From Neoscytalidium dimidiatum (Eukaryota > Ascomycota > Dothideomycetes > Botryosphaeriales > Botryosphaeriaceae), in the NCBI GenBank assembly GCA_037367355.1, contig CM074704.1, positions 1,488,001 through 1,552,000 of the forward strand: a stretch of DNA of 64,000 nucleotides, read 5' to 3'. Below the pieces are notes generated by a model. It made no database searches. It saw nothing but the letters and a program-made list of their open reading frames with translations, and had not been told where the DNA came from. The translations under genes and the position numbers were made by a program. Positions 44,210 through 55,415 of the stretch are shown here, in pieces. Each line of letters opens with the position of its first letter. The stretch's first letter is position 1.

Positions 44210-46289
44210 TTAGGCGGTGGCAGTCGCCTCAATGGGCTTTTCGGTCGCCTTTTCCTCCGACTTGGACTCTTCTTTGGCAGCTTCGGAAATTTCAGCTGTA
44301 GGTTTCTCGACCTCCTTGGCATCCTCCATGGCAACATCACCAGGTTCAGTGACCTTGGGCTCCTCGCTCTTGCTCTCTGTGGGGGCTTCGTCTGCGTCCT
44401 TCATTTCGATGTCCTTAGACGCTTCTTCAGCCTTAGACTCCTCAGCTTTCGGCTCTTCCGTCTTCGGTTCCTCGGTCTTGGGCTCCTCAGTGGCGGCTTT
44501 GTCGACAGGCGACTTGGCATCAGCCGTATCCTCCTTCGCGTCCACACCGTTGGCCTTCACGTCTCCACCCATGCTCTTCCCCCAGGCATTGAGGAGGTCG
44601 GCCGAACGCTTTTTGAAGTTGTAGACCTCTTCCTTGGGAATTGAGTCGAGTTTGATGATGGCCTTGAGCACCTTGTTAATCTTGGTATCCTTGATGATCT
44701 TCTCTTCAAGATCCTGGTGAGATTCAAGTTGGGTGAAGTATTCCGCCATTTGCTGCATTTCCTCCTCCTTGGGCGTCTGGTCGCGAGTCAGGAAACCCTT
44801 CTGGAGGCGGTGACGAAGGTATAGGACTGGAGAATCGCAATTAGCGTCTATTCTTTCACAAGATTAAAACTTGGACGACTCACTGGCTTTGGACCGCTTT
44901 TCAAACTTTTGCTCCGGAGTGAGCTCCTCCTCAACGACCTTAGGCGTAGCCGACTCGCTCTCTGACTTCTTAGATCCCTTTGCTTTCGAAGCCGTGGTCT
45001 TCTTCGTCTTGGTAGCAGAAGCCTCGGCGGGTGTCTTTGGACCATTGACCTTGAGCTTAGTCTTGGGAGTCTTCGCGGGCTGTGAAACGCCTGGTCAGAC
45101 GCAGATGAAACAAGAAACACTGGACACTCACCTTCTCGCCATCAGCGTCAGCGTCAGCATCCTTCTTCCGCTTTTTGGCACCCTTCTTGCTGGCGGAATC
45201 GGAGCTTCCAGCTGCATCCTCCATTTCCACATCTTCGTCCTCACCCCCCTTACTCTTTCTCTTAGCCTTTTTAGCAGCCTTCTCGGCCTTTTCCGCCTCC
45301 TTGGCAGCACGCTCTTCTGCATCTTCAGCCATTGCTTTCTCATGGTCCATGAGGAGCTGCTTGAAATACTCGAGGTCGTGGCCTTCAGCCGCGACCTTCC
45401 ATGCCTCCCAAAGGTTCTTCGCTTTCTTGCCCTGGTCGTCTTTTTCGACAGCTGACTTGACCTCATCAAGGCTGAGGCGAGTAAGCTCGGTGTTGACCTG
45501 CCAAGCACTTTTGAATGGGGTTAGAATATGTCTGTCGGGCGAATGAGATAAGACTTACAATTCGTTGGTGCCGAGGAACATGACAGGATACCTACGATCA
45601 CGAACATTCTTACCGTTGTCCGCAAAGTCCTCGCGGTAGGTTCCATCGGGGCGAATAGCGCTGACGGGACGCTTGGTAAGCAGGGATTCAGGGAGCATCT
45701 CCTCATCGCAAATAATGACGGGCCATGCAGCATAGCCCTTCATCCTGGCCCACCAATATTGGCCTGGCTTAACATCGAGATTGAGATTGGGCGTGGACTT
45801 CTTGCTCTTGGATTGCTTCTTTCCCTTATCGCCACTAATGGACTTGCGCTTGCCGTTGGCCTTGGGCGCACCGTTGGCGGTATCACCAGCCTCGGCTCCT
45901 AGTACCATGTCAGCAATACGTCAACACCTAGCGGTTGCGGAAGCCCTATAGCTCCATCTAACGATTGCACCAACCTCTCTCCTTATCTCCAGCATCTTCA
46001 CCACCCTTCTCTGAAGTCGCGGGTTCTTGAGTAGTAGCGGGAGCGGATTCTTCGGCGACAGGCTGGACTGAGACGCAGACACTACGTTAGTAATGCAGCT
46101 GGATACCTCGTGTATATGATGCGGCTCACCGTCCGAAGGTCCCTCTGGCTTGTTGTCCTCCTTTGGGGCGGCGGCCACGCCATCAGTGGTTGCGTCAGCG
46201 GTGGTCGCCCTCACCTCGACGTCAGGTACCGAGGTCTCTTCAGGCTTAGGAGAGGCGGCAGGGGCCTGAGCTGTAGCCGTGTCGGCCAT
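44210..46289 (-). CDS. PWWP-domain chromatin protein with LEDGF/TFIIS-N-like domain
   Basis: Model: complement(join(44210..44826,44884..45079,45132..45507,45559..45898,45975..46067,46130..46289)), 593 aa. PWWP domains bind methylated histone H3 tails and DNA. Here the domain begins KPGQYWWARMKGYAAWPVII and ends RRYPVMFLGTNEF. Then come AWQVNTELTRL, a coiled basic region (AEKAEKAAKKAKRKSK) with nuclear signals, and a helical bundle at about 395-475. The bundle (VLYLRHRLQKGFL, KINKVLKAIIKLDSIP) resembles the TFIIS-N/integrase-binding fold of LEDGF. The tail is acidic with EEPKTEEPKTEEPKAEE repeats. Fungal relatives include Pdp3 (NuA3) and Ioc4, so a role in transcribed chromatin is likely; the exact complex is inference. 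All five joins preserve phase. Intron 3 ends in AAG. Confidence 0.9.
44421..44492 (-). repeat. Imperfect 15-bp tandem repeats encoding T/A-EEPK
   Basis: Four to five in-frame units encode EEPKT/A in the acidic tail of the PWWP protein. Low complexity; likely variable in length between strains. Confidence 0.65.
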
Positions 46290-48943
46290 TGCGGTAGATT
46301 GGGTCGGCACGCGAGATCTCGTGTCGGTCGACTCGGGGCGACGCGTTGGGGCGTGTACGGTTGATGTAAACAAGGGTCGCAAACTTGGAGCGCGACGGGA
46401 ATTGTATTGCGATGATGGCGGGATGGGGTGGGAGGATGGAAGGCGATGAGGTTGATGTTCGGGCGTGGGTAGAGGAGGGTGGAGGATGGGCCTTGGAGTT
46501 TTCAGAAGGTCGGGGAAGAACGACGACGGAAAATGTGCTTTTGACTAAGCACCTGGGCGGCGACGCGGACGCGAACGGACATCACAACGCGATGCGCGTC
46601 ACAACACCACCAAACTGTGAGATCAATTGCAGCGAGCGTGCAGGACGCGTGTTGGACGTGTTGCTGAGCAGGGCGTGGGACCTAATCAGGCGACGCTGTT
46701 GTTCGTGTCGGGGCGTGGGCGGTGGCCTTGGGCGGGCGGAGGGTTCGCTTCGCTGTGAGGAGCGGGAGCGCATCAAACCCAGCGCGCCCGAGCTTTCCGC
46801 GGTTGCCTGCAAAGGTCAATGAGCCTGTTATCGGCTACGCTACGCCTCACCGAGTCTTTGTCGATCGTCCTACGCCGTATCGCGCCATTATCCGCCTTCC
46901 AAGAGCCGTGCCATCACGGGCTGTCCGTCAAGCGGGGTAGGCCAGCCAACCTCCCACGCGTCACGGGCTTTGACGCCGCGCCACGCCACACAGGCGGAGT
47001 GTCCATAACACAAATGTCGGACACCAGACAGGAATAACGGGCCGCGTTGCTTGGAATGAGACTTTCTCGCATTTGCTATCTTGACACATCGCGTTTCGGC
47101 ACCAACCGGCGTCTGCTACACGTTATCAGATGCGATCAGAGGGGCAGGCTTAAGAGTACTTGCCATCTGGGAACCACAGCTCGAGGTGCTTCCATCCTAG
47201 ATGCCCAATTACTTCCTTGCTCTTGAAAATTCCACAGGAATATTATTTCATCTTCTCCACGATCCAGATAGAAATTGAGAACCGGAACTTCAGTCTCAGG
47301 GAAAAATGATGATGTGACGATTACGAAGAGAATTTGCCAATAAAAATACTCTAGATGTCAGAAACTCGTAGGGGGGTAGACAAGAGGGGGGAAAAAGATA
47401 CTGTATCGCGTGATGGGCGAACAATGCCCTTCAAGCAGATAATGAATAGAGCATAGCTTGTAACAGGGAGGACGCGAGAAGAGGAATAACGTAGAGTAGA
47501 ATGGGCCCGCAGGCCATAACAACTGAATAACAGTTGACCAATGACTTACTTTGATATTCCATGAGAACGTCAAGTTTCAGGAACAACCGGCAAAGTATCC
47601 TTAATCAGCACATGGTAGACTTACATCTCCCTTCAGGACAGATGTCATCTCTCAAGCTCCCTGCACATATGGCCGTCTCCAAAATATCGTGCCAAACGAC
47701 GCACGCCAACAACCAGTCGGACTCAGGGTCCTCCCGTGCAACCCAATGTCAATGCTGACCTGAACGGCAAATCGAGACAATTTCCATCAAAACAACCCCG
47801 TTCCTCTCCATAGATTCAGGGCATGTATCCAGTCCAGACGCACCATGTCATACGCTGTATGTATGCTTTGTGTATCCTAGCGCTGAGCCTCGATCGTGTC
47901 AATGTGACAAGTCATCGGCTTGAGGTAGCTTCGGCGAGGCACATGTAGCAGAGTCGAACGGAAAACGTCAAGATTTCTCTCCGCATCTTGCAAAGATCCC
48001 CGAGGTTGTGGAGGTGGCTGGATGACGGTTTCTGCCCCGGCGTCGCATAGGCGCACGGCGTGTTCTGTTGAATGCCGGGAGTTAGAAGTGCAACATGACC
48101 GGCTGAAATTACCAGCGCACGATTGCTGGCAGCATGAACAGCGGGATGTTTCGATGGATGACGGGCTCGCAAGGCTGCGGAAAATGTTCGAGGCGGCTTG
48201 TGGTCCGGTACTTGGGTGTGCAAGACTGGTGTGTCCGACCCGATGGACGTCGGGCGGGAGAGGCTCGCTCGCTTACATAGTCAAGGCACGTGAAGCCCGC
48301 TACCTGCTGGCATGCAGGACGATCTCGAAATTCCATCTCGGATTGCATAATGCGATGGGATTAATTTCCCTTCGCCCTTGAGGGCGCAACAGTATGGGGT
48401 CTCTTCTCTGACTCGTTGTACCGAATATATGCGGCCGTGTAAATGCTTATCGAAGTCGGATCTAGTTAAATCTGGGGAAACACGCAATGAAAAGGCATGC
48501 AGCAAGGGCCCCTGTGAGCGCTTCCTCCACATTTGGGGAAAAACGTAAATGTAGGGAATAGCGTGCATTCCAAAGGCAACTCTACTGGCTAAGCTACCCG
48601 CAGTAGGGAGAGCTACCTCAACATGGCAATATCCGCATTCAATGATGCCATGGACAATGGTAATAACGAGCAAGTGGCGTGAAGCCGATCTCTCCTTCAA
48701 TTTGTGTGGGCATGATGTTGAATCCGAGCCGGCTTGTAGCAAGCACACACCAATGCTCAGGGTGAATGGCAGGGGCTCTGCTTGCTGGAGGCCGAAATAC
48801 TGTCATCAATCAGGCCCCTCAGCCCTTAGGTCTTCCCAGCGTGATAATTTTCCCGTACCGCTAAAGTCCTGAACGCCTTTCCATGCTTTCTTCCACACCA
48901 TATGCTTGCACCCATTCTTCACCGTTCCTACACGGGTCCCGAC
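46290..48943. other. Long intergenic region, no gene seen
   Basis: 2.65 kb between two minus-strand genes. The first 500 bp hold the PWWP promoter. Frames at 48281-48748 (-) and 48022-48381 (+) overlap and lack motifs. No tRNA, rRNA or repeat was recognised. A lineage-specific gene or ncRNA could be hidden here. Confidence 0.4.
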
Positions 48944-49616
48944 TCACGGTCTTCTTTTCACGAACTCCTCCAAGTCTGATTTTGTAGCCACGCCTAACAC
49001 AAAGCGCCTACTTGCATCCGTCACAACAGCAAATTCCTGTTTTAGCCCTTCTGTGCTTTTCCCTTCAAAGAAATCTTCCAGTTCTTCCAGTGGCGTATCC
49101 ATTGTGATGACCTTGTAAGCGCGGCCCCTGCGACGGAAGCGCAGCATAGCGTCCTTCACGGGATTTGCGTCCTGGACCTTGCCCTCCTGGAGAAGCTCTT
49201 TGAGGCGGGGTATGCTGAGGTATCCGAGTAGCGCGCGATTCTCAGGCGACACGACCGTCAAATGAGTGTAGTCACGCTCGAAGGCGGACATCAAAGCATG
49301 CGAGATGGGGTCGTTCGGCGAGACGGATAGGGCAGACGGCGGATCGAGGTCTTCAACGGTGGCCTGCACATTTTCATCATCAGCATCAGCGTCAATGGTA
49401 TCCGTAGGCTTTGATTATGATTATTCGTGAAATCAGGTGTCATCGGAAGAGACTGCCCCCGGGGGTGGGCTTGAGGTTTGCCGGGATGGAGAAGCCCCGC
49501 CGACGATAACATTCCGCAGAGAGACTTACCCCACGATATTTGTCGGCCCATGGAGACTTCGTCACTGGCGGCGGCACGCCATTGGGCGTACTGGCGGTCA
49601 TTGTGCTAGCAGCCAT
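48944..49616 (-). CDS. CBS-domain protein
   Basis: Model: complement(join(48944..49363,49530..49616)), 168 aa. A pair of CBS motifs makes up nearly the whole protein: PSALSVSPNDPISHALMSAF, DYTHLTVVSPENRALLGYLS, YKVITMDTPLEELEDFFEGK and EFAVVTDASRRFVLGVATKS, ending DLEEFVKRRP. CBS pairs sense adenosine nucleotides. Stand-alone fungal ones have no proven partner. Exon 1 encodes the disordered start (SPWADKYRG), and the 166-nt intron is placed so that ATVEDLDPP follows directly. An upstream acceptor at 49409 would insert 15 acidic residues (PTDTIDADADDENVQ) in frame and cannot be excluded. The start at 49616 is favoured by context; the frame is open further upstream. Confidence 0.85.
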
Positions 49617-49939
49617 GGTAGCGTTGTTTGACCTTGTTGAGGGGAGGGGGGTCGTGTTAAGATTTGAGTCAGAAGCCGGGGTGACGTGGGGCGGGCGCCT
49701 AAGGCTTTCGATTCTGGCCATGGAGGGTCTGCCGGCATTCCACACAACTTGCAACCGAATATTATGTTGTCCCACATCTGAACAAGTTTATATTGTCTCT
49801 TCTATTTATTCCAGCTTGCGTATAAGCTTTCGGCAAAACTAATTGCTGAAATGCTAATTTATCCCGCACAACCCTGTGCAGCTTGAATCGTCTTCAGCCT
49901 GACCTTCCTGCAACGTATCTAGCCCAGCAACTACGGCTT
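49617..49939. other. Intergenic spacer
   Basis: 323 bp between the CBS gene promoter side and the UBA3 3' end. Nothing else seen. Confidence 0.5.
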
Positions 49940-51562
49940 TCACTCTGCGAAAACCAGTTTGTATTTAAAGTCGGTGGCAAATGCTGGATCCGTGACAGCA
50001 ACTTCCTCGCCGTTATCAACCAACTCCGCAAGCTTCCTCTTAAGGTTGGGGCGAGTTTGCTCTTCCAGGCTAGGGGGGAACTGCTGGTACAGCGTCTTGG
50101 CCTCAGACCTGATGCTCGGCTTCTTAAATTGCCTGTCTCGCTCGATCAATTCGAGCTCGCTGATTTCACCGGGTAACTCACGTGTCAGGCCTCTCTGCAA
50201 GGCTCTCCAGAAACTCTTCCAGAGATTTCTTCGGGTTGACCTTAATCTTCTTCGCCAAATTCCCGCAAATAGGGCAATCGTCCTTCTTCTGATGCTCGAA
50301 AGTATACGTATATACGCTGTCGTCTCCCGTGTACATCATGTAATTGCCGTTGCCCATTTCCGACACGCCCAAAGGAGGATTGGTATTGGTGGCAATCTTG
50401 AAGGCCTCGTTGCAACACGCTGCTGCTATTATTGCATTAGTAGAAGCGATTGCAGGGATGATGTTCTTCACAACGCCCTGCGTCATGGAGTACGTGACGC
50501 CGGGAATGTTGAACTCCTTAGCACGGGCCAGAGCCTTGTTGTAGAGCCAACTGATATGCTCAGGATCATCAGTGTCGAGAGAATCGCCCTTGCGTTCCTC
50601 TTCCCAGGCTATGATATGCGCCCACTCAATGCAGTGCTGTGGTTGTCTCGGGATAGTCGCAAGGGTGCAAAGAGGGACGGCAGCACGTGGGGCGTGCATA
50701 TCGAGTTGGCACTCGATGCAAGAAGTCAATGTAGGTAGGATCACACGCGCCTGGCCCTTGAATCCTGGCGTAGCTGTTAGCCTCGCGACGGGACAGGCCA
50801 TTTCTAGTGCAAAGTTACCGACCTTCCGTGCCACCATCAATGAGCGGCTTCAGAGAATCTGGATTCTCCATGTCAACCATCCCCACGAGCGTGGCATTGA
50901 TCCATCTGCGCGCTTCAATGCTATCCAGACCGCAAACGACCATGCCAAACTGCATGTAGTAGTCCTCATCCTTGTCCTGGATCTTTCCGCAGTAAGGAGT
51001 AATCTTGACGCCCTTAACGCGTTTCTCCACGAAGCGAGCTGCAACTTCGGCCTTATATTTCCCCACATCCGACTGGCGGAAGAGGAATTGGCGGTTGAGG
51101 TTGGAGACATCGATGGTGTCTGTAGATTCAATAAGTCACGAGATCTAAGGACATCAATGCATACTTGGCCATACCCATATCGATGACATGAATGTCCTTG
51201 AAGCCTGATAAAGCAAGATTCTTCAGAATTTCGCAGCCTAGACCTCCAGCGCCACTTTCTGCCGTCAGCCACACACTCCGGATTTTGGTAATAAACATAC
51301 ATGACCCTATCTAACTATCAGCCTCATTTCGATGAAATGTTCAGCCCTTGCAGCTTACAGAATTTTCATGCTTGCCAAAGTCTCAAGGTGCGTCGTGCTG
51401 GGCTCCCAGTCAGGATCCGTGAATGGACCCCGCCGGTTGAGGATGTTCTGGAGGTATTTCCTAGGAGATGTGAGTGGCAAATCTCGGCCGATCGGAGCTC
51501 ATGACGTACCATCTTGCAGGAACCGAATCCATATCGTCGGCCGTGTTGTTCGGCGCAGGCAT
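49940..51562 (-). CDS. UBA3: NEDD8-activating enzyme E1 catalytic subunit Uba3
   Basis: Model: complement(join(49940..50132,50182..50764,50823..51119,51175..51254,51301..51306,51359..51460,51510..51562)), 437 aa. With Ula1 it adenylates NEDD8/Rub1 and passes it to Ubc12 for cullin neddylation. Motifs: [20 protein letters not shown], the ATP strand [40 protein letters not shown], the zinc pair CIECQ with CPICG, and the catalytic cysteine in [11 protein letters not shown]. The C-terminal ubiquitin-fold region includes [14 protein letters not shown]. The residues V-I of the ATP strand come from a six-base exon (51306..51301, GGTCAT) flanked by 52- and 46-nt introns. Omitting it gives KIL-GAGG, two residues short. 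The start [10 protein letters not shown] is the only in-frame ATG before RWKYL, apart from one ten codons later. The gene diverges from TEL2. Confidence 0.94.
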
Positions 51563-51808
51563 CGGATCTGGTGTTGATGAGTACCAGAAGTGACAGGTCG
51601 GGAGGGAGCGATGGGGCCATCTGGGAGACCCAATGGCGTCAAAGCTCCCGCCAGTCTGCTTACTTACCTTATCGATAACGGTGCTGCCTAAAATCGATAG
51701 CTGTGCGCCACTGCGATTCGGCCGCTCCCGAGCTGCCCGCTTCTTTCCTTTTCCATTCCCTCGCTCTACGTACTTCGGATTGTCGCGACATGAGGGCGGT
51801 GCTCAATC
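51563..51808. promoter_or_regulatory. Short divergent UBA3-TEL2 promoter
   Basis: 246 bp separate the two start codons. It contains pyrimidine-rich tracts (cttctttccttttccattccctc) on the TEL2 side. Co-regulation is possible but not shown. Confidence 0.55.
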
Positions 51809-51816
51809 ATGGATGA
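51790..51816 (+). promoter_or_regulatory. Upstream ORF overlapping the TEL2 start codon
   Basis: An ATG at 51790 opens an eight-codon frame (MRAVLNHG) that stops at 51814-51816, past the TEL2 ATG at 51809. If the transcript starts upstream of 51790, ribosomes using it would miss the main start, so it would repress translation. The transcription start is unknown. Confidence 0.5.
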
Positions 51817-54800
51817 ACTCATCAACGTTGCGGGTACCACCGAGCCTAAGCTCATAGCGTCTCTTAACGAACCACTCAGTCAACCTCAAGCAACGAAGGA
51901 TCCTCATGCAGATGGCATTAACTCTCCGGAACAGGCATTGATTGCCTTGCGAGAGCACCCTGACCCCCGGACCCTTCGCCATATCTTGTATTATCTCGGC
52001 ACGACACGATCGAGCCCTGGTGACTTTGATATCAGAATTCCAGGGCCGCTCTCGGCACAAATGCTTAGCATTCTTCTGAACGACACTCTCCCGCACTATT
52101 GGGATGCATGGCATTCAACACCCACATCTGGAAATGACAAAGCGCTTCTCATCGAATGCTTGAAAAGCGTTGGTGGTTTAGGAGCTATCGTCGCATGCCT
52201 CAAGAGCTTGGTCCGAGACTTTCACCAGCAACAGGAGCAGCAGCGAGTTACCAAAGTTACTAGTTTCGAGCAACGGATTCGGTTGCTGCTCGACATTCTC
52301 ACGCATATCCTGCAAGACTCTCTCGTCCAGGATTTGTGGCGGGACATAAACGAATATTCCAATGGCTCAACCCAGAAGCAGCTCTTGTGGCGGGAGTTCG
52401 TTTCACTCATTGCGACAGGAAAGATCATTTCTGTCACAGCCCAGGTGACGGATCTACTCAAGAGTAATTCTTCTGCCATTTTAGAACCCTGGTATGCCTC
52501 TGGTGCCAAATTTGCAGGGTGGCTTGGCCGTAGCATTGCGTTACTTGCCGACTGCGGAACTTCAGCTTCTGCGAACTCTGTAGATTGCTCCCAAGATGCC
52601 GCTCTCCTCCTAGGAAAGTCCTTCACATTAGGATATTCGGGTACGCATCGAAGCTCCGTACTATAAGAACGCCAGCTAACCATTAAGACCAAATAATATG
52701 GGGCTTCCTTACACAATACCCGATCAGAACATCGGAAAAAGTCTCAAGTATTCGGCTGATACTTGAAAGATTGCGAGCTCACGAACAGAGGCAATATCTT
52801 TTTTCCTTGCTTGGATTATTATCAAAGGAAATTCTGAACGAAGCCCCGAACAAGGACATATATCACCAAGGAACATCAAAAGGCATCTCAAGCTCCGTGG
52901 CTCTGTTACAGGCATTTATAGATCGCAGCGATGGGATGAAGGAAAGTCTAGTTTCATGGCTCACGAATCCAACAAGTGGAAGTGCAAGTGTGTCATTCTC
53001 CACAAGACGTGTTGCCCTAGCTGCTCTGCAACTTGATGAAGGTAAGAAGCTGTGTTTTGTTCATACATGAGCTCAACTTACAAAGAAGTGATCAGAACGC
53101 ATGTGTAGGGTTTTAGAACGGACTATGGAACAGTTTGGAGACGAGCTCTTCATCAAGCATACACCAATGCTGCAGCAAGAAGGTACTTACTCTCACCTAC
53201 ATTCTAGAAATGCTTTTACCTAACATAATTTAGCCATAACTCAAATTCTTCTCATGTCCTGCGGGTATATTCACCGCATGCAACCAATGTTACTTTTTAC
53301 ATTAGCAAGGTCAAGTGCGCATATGAAGGGAACTTCGAACCGGTTGGGAAATTCATCCTTACGCTCGCGCTTCCTCGGCATGATTGCAGCTACCTCTATT
53401 TCTGAGCTTATCGACAAGCCTGAAAACAGGCTCACTTTTGACTTTTCTGACGCGGACTCAGCCGAGGCCAATTGGTACAGAAATTTAACGCAAGTCAACG
53501 ACTCACCTGGCAGCATCGCAGACTTTGAACAGCCGGTCACAGAGTCAAACGTGATGCACTTGAGAGATCCAGGTCATGAGCCGAACAGCAAGCGAAAGGG
53601 AAAAGACAGCTCATCAGATCGAGCAAAAGCGCCTCCGGTTGGAAAAATAATAGAGGTCGTGGACGATGCGGACTATGATGACCTGGTACCGTACGCGAAG
53701 CCAGATTCCGATCCCGAGGATGACTCTGAAGATCCGACGCAAGTAACACGGAACAAGCCGATAGCTCCTGTGTAAGTACTGAATCTCCTGGCTTCAACGC
53801 ACAGGGTCTAACAACCCCATAGGTACATACGCGATCTACTTGCTGGGCTCCGAGACGCTGAAAACTACGATCGACACCAGCTTGCTTTGTCAACAGCAGC
53901 AAGTCTAATTAGACGGAAAACAGATTTTGGCAAAGAGGTTAGAGATAATCTCGAAGAGCTTGCAGCTGTGTTGGCGGGGCTCAAAGACCAGTTCGACCTG
54001 GAGAATTTTCAAGAAATGCATCAACAAGCTTTGATTGCGGTAGTTATGGCTGAACCGACACGAATGGGACCATATCTAGTGAGGTGTTTCTACAATGGGG
54101 ACTACTCTTTCAGTCAACGTGTAGCTATACTCACTGCGATTGGCCTGAGCGCACGAGAAATGGCTGGATTTGAGACTGGTACAGACGGACTTAAGAAGTC
54201 GCCGGCATCCCAACATGAGTATCCAACAAAAACGCTTCCTGGAAATCTTCATATGGTGTATTCTACAGATTCCAGCACAGTCGACGCCATCACAGATAAG
54301 TTGAAGCGCACAATGATCTCACCTATGGCTCTGGATGCGGCGGACAAGATGACTGGGCCGAACGCACTTAAGGTCCGCACTTTCTCATCGCGTATGCAGG
54401 TTGAAAAGAAGCGAAAGGTGATAACAAACAAGCTCGCAAAAATTGTTGCGCGGAGTTTCTTCTTCCCGCTGACCGGCGGTTGGTGGTCATATGTCAAAGC
54501 GCTGTAAGTATCTCTCGCAAGGGGTATTTTACCGACTGTTAACGCCTGTCCTTCATCAGTGGTGGAAGTAACATATACTACTATCCTATGGTCCTTCCCG
54601 TCTTCCTTAAGACACTTGCAATCCTCCTGCATGCCTCCGGCGCCTCCACTCTCTCTTTACCTCAGATGACGTCTGAGTTTTGGGACCTCTTACTCTCAGT
54701 CCGGAATTCGGCTCTCAATGACTCGGCGATTTTAGAAGGCGTTCTTTTCGCATTTTTAACGTTGCTCGAAGTGAATGAGGACCAGCAGCGGCTTGTTCAG

Positions 54801-54980
54801 GAACACAGTAGGGAGTTACTTGAGACTCAAGAGTGGGTGAAAATGGTATTTGATCGGACTGGTGGAGGTAGCTCCGAGGAGGAGCGAGTGAGGACTTTGG
54901 CAGCGGGAGTACTTGTGAGATGTAGCGAGGTAGTGGAGAAACACCAGCGGCTGTTGATGGGTGATATGATGGATATTTAG
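51809..54980 (+). CDS. TEL2: Telomere length regulation protein Tel2 (TELO2)
   Basis: Model: join(51809..52640,52688..53041,53096..53182,53234..53771,53823..54503,54560..54980), 970 aa. With Tti1 and Tti2 it forms the TTT complex that matures PIKK kinases (TOR, ATM, ATR) with Hsp90. The protein is an alpha-solenoid. The conserved Telomere_reg-2 domain spans about 630-760: IRDLLAGLRDAENYDRHQLA, LIRRKTDFGKEV, EMHQQALIAVVMAEP and DYSFSQRVAILTAIGLSARE. An acidic linker with serines (EVVDDADYDDLVPYAKPDSD, then PEDDSEDP) precedes it, the position of CK2 sites in animal TEL2. All five introns (47-56 nt) keep phase. The first ends in AAG and its join reads LGYS-DQIIWGFL. The N-terminal 250 residues are poorly conserved, as usual. 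Confidence 0.94.
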
Positions 54981-55415
54981 GCAATCGTCACAAGAGTGAC
55001 AGTTACATTCGTGCCCGTCTCTATTTATCGTGTGGAAAGCTGACGATGAGGCGAAGGGAAGAGGCTGAAGGACTCGATTGGGACGCCACTGTTCTACTGC
55101 CACAAGGAGAACACCCAATCTCCGACCTAACAGTTTCAAGCAATGCGTCGGAAGCTCGCCAGTCTGACACATTGGTTGGCATTACGGTGGGCGATAAACG
55201 CGGCGCATTAAACGGGTTAGCGCGGTCTTGGCGCGTCACAGTTCGGCGCTGCAGAACATCACCCGCCCACCGGCCCCCAGTATCCGCTTTCGCCTTCACT
55301 TCTTGCCAACAACCTTCCGCTCTGCTGCTGGACGGCCGCCCCTACATGTCGGTCGTGTAGATCATTTCCCAAGTCGAAGCGCTCTCTGGACCATCATCGC
55401 GATCAGCCTGTGAAG
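54981..55415. other. Intergenic spacer between TEL2 and the SF3B1 gene
   Basis: 435 bp holding the TEL2 3' end and the promoter of the SF3B1 gene. No gene seen; a plus-strand frame at 55046-55360 has no recognisable content. Confidence 0.5.

Noticed and set aside
48281..48748. 155-codon minus-strand frame
   Set aside because: No motif, overlapped by a frame on the other strand, no clear start context.
49364..49408. Acidic 15-residue segment as CBS-protein coding sequence
   Set aside because: Would need an AAG acceptor and separates SPWADKYRG from ATVEDL, which are joined in the family; better explained as the end of the intron.
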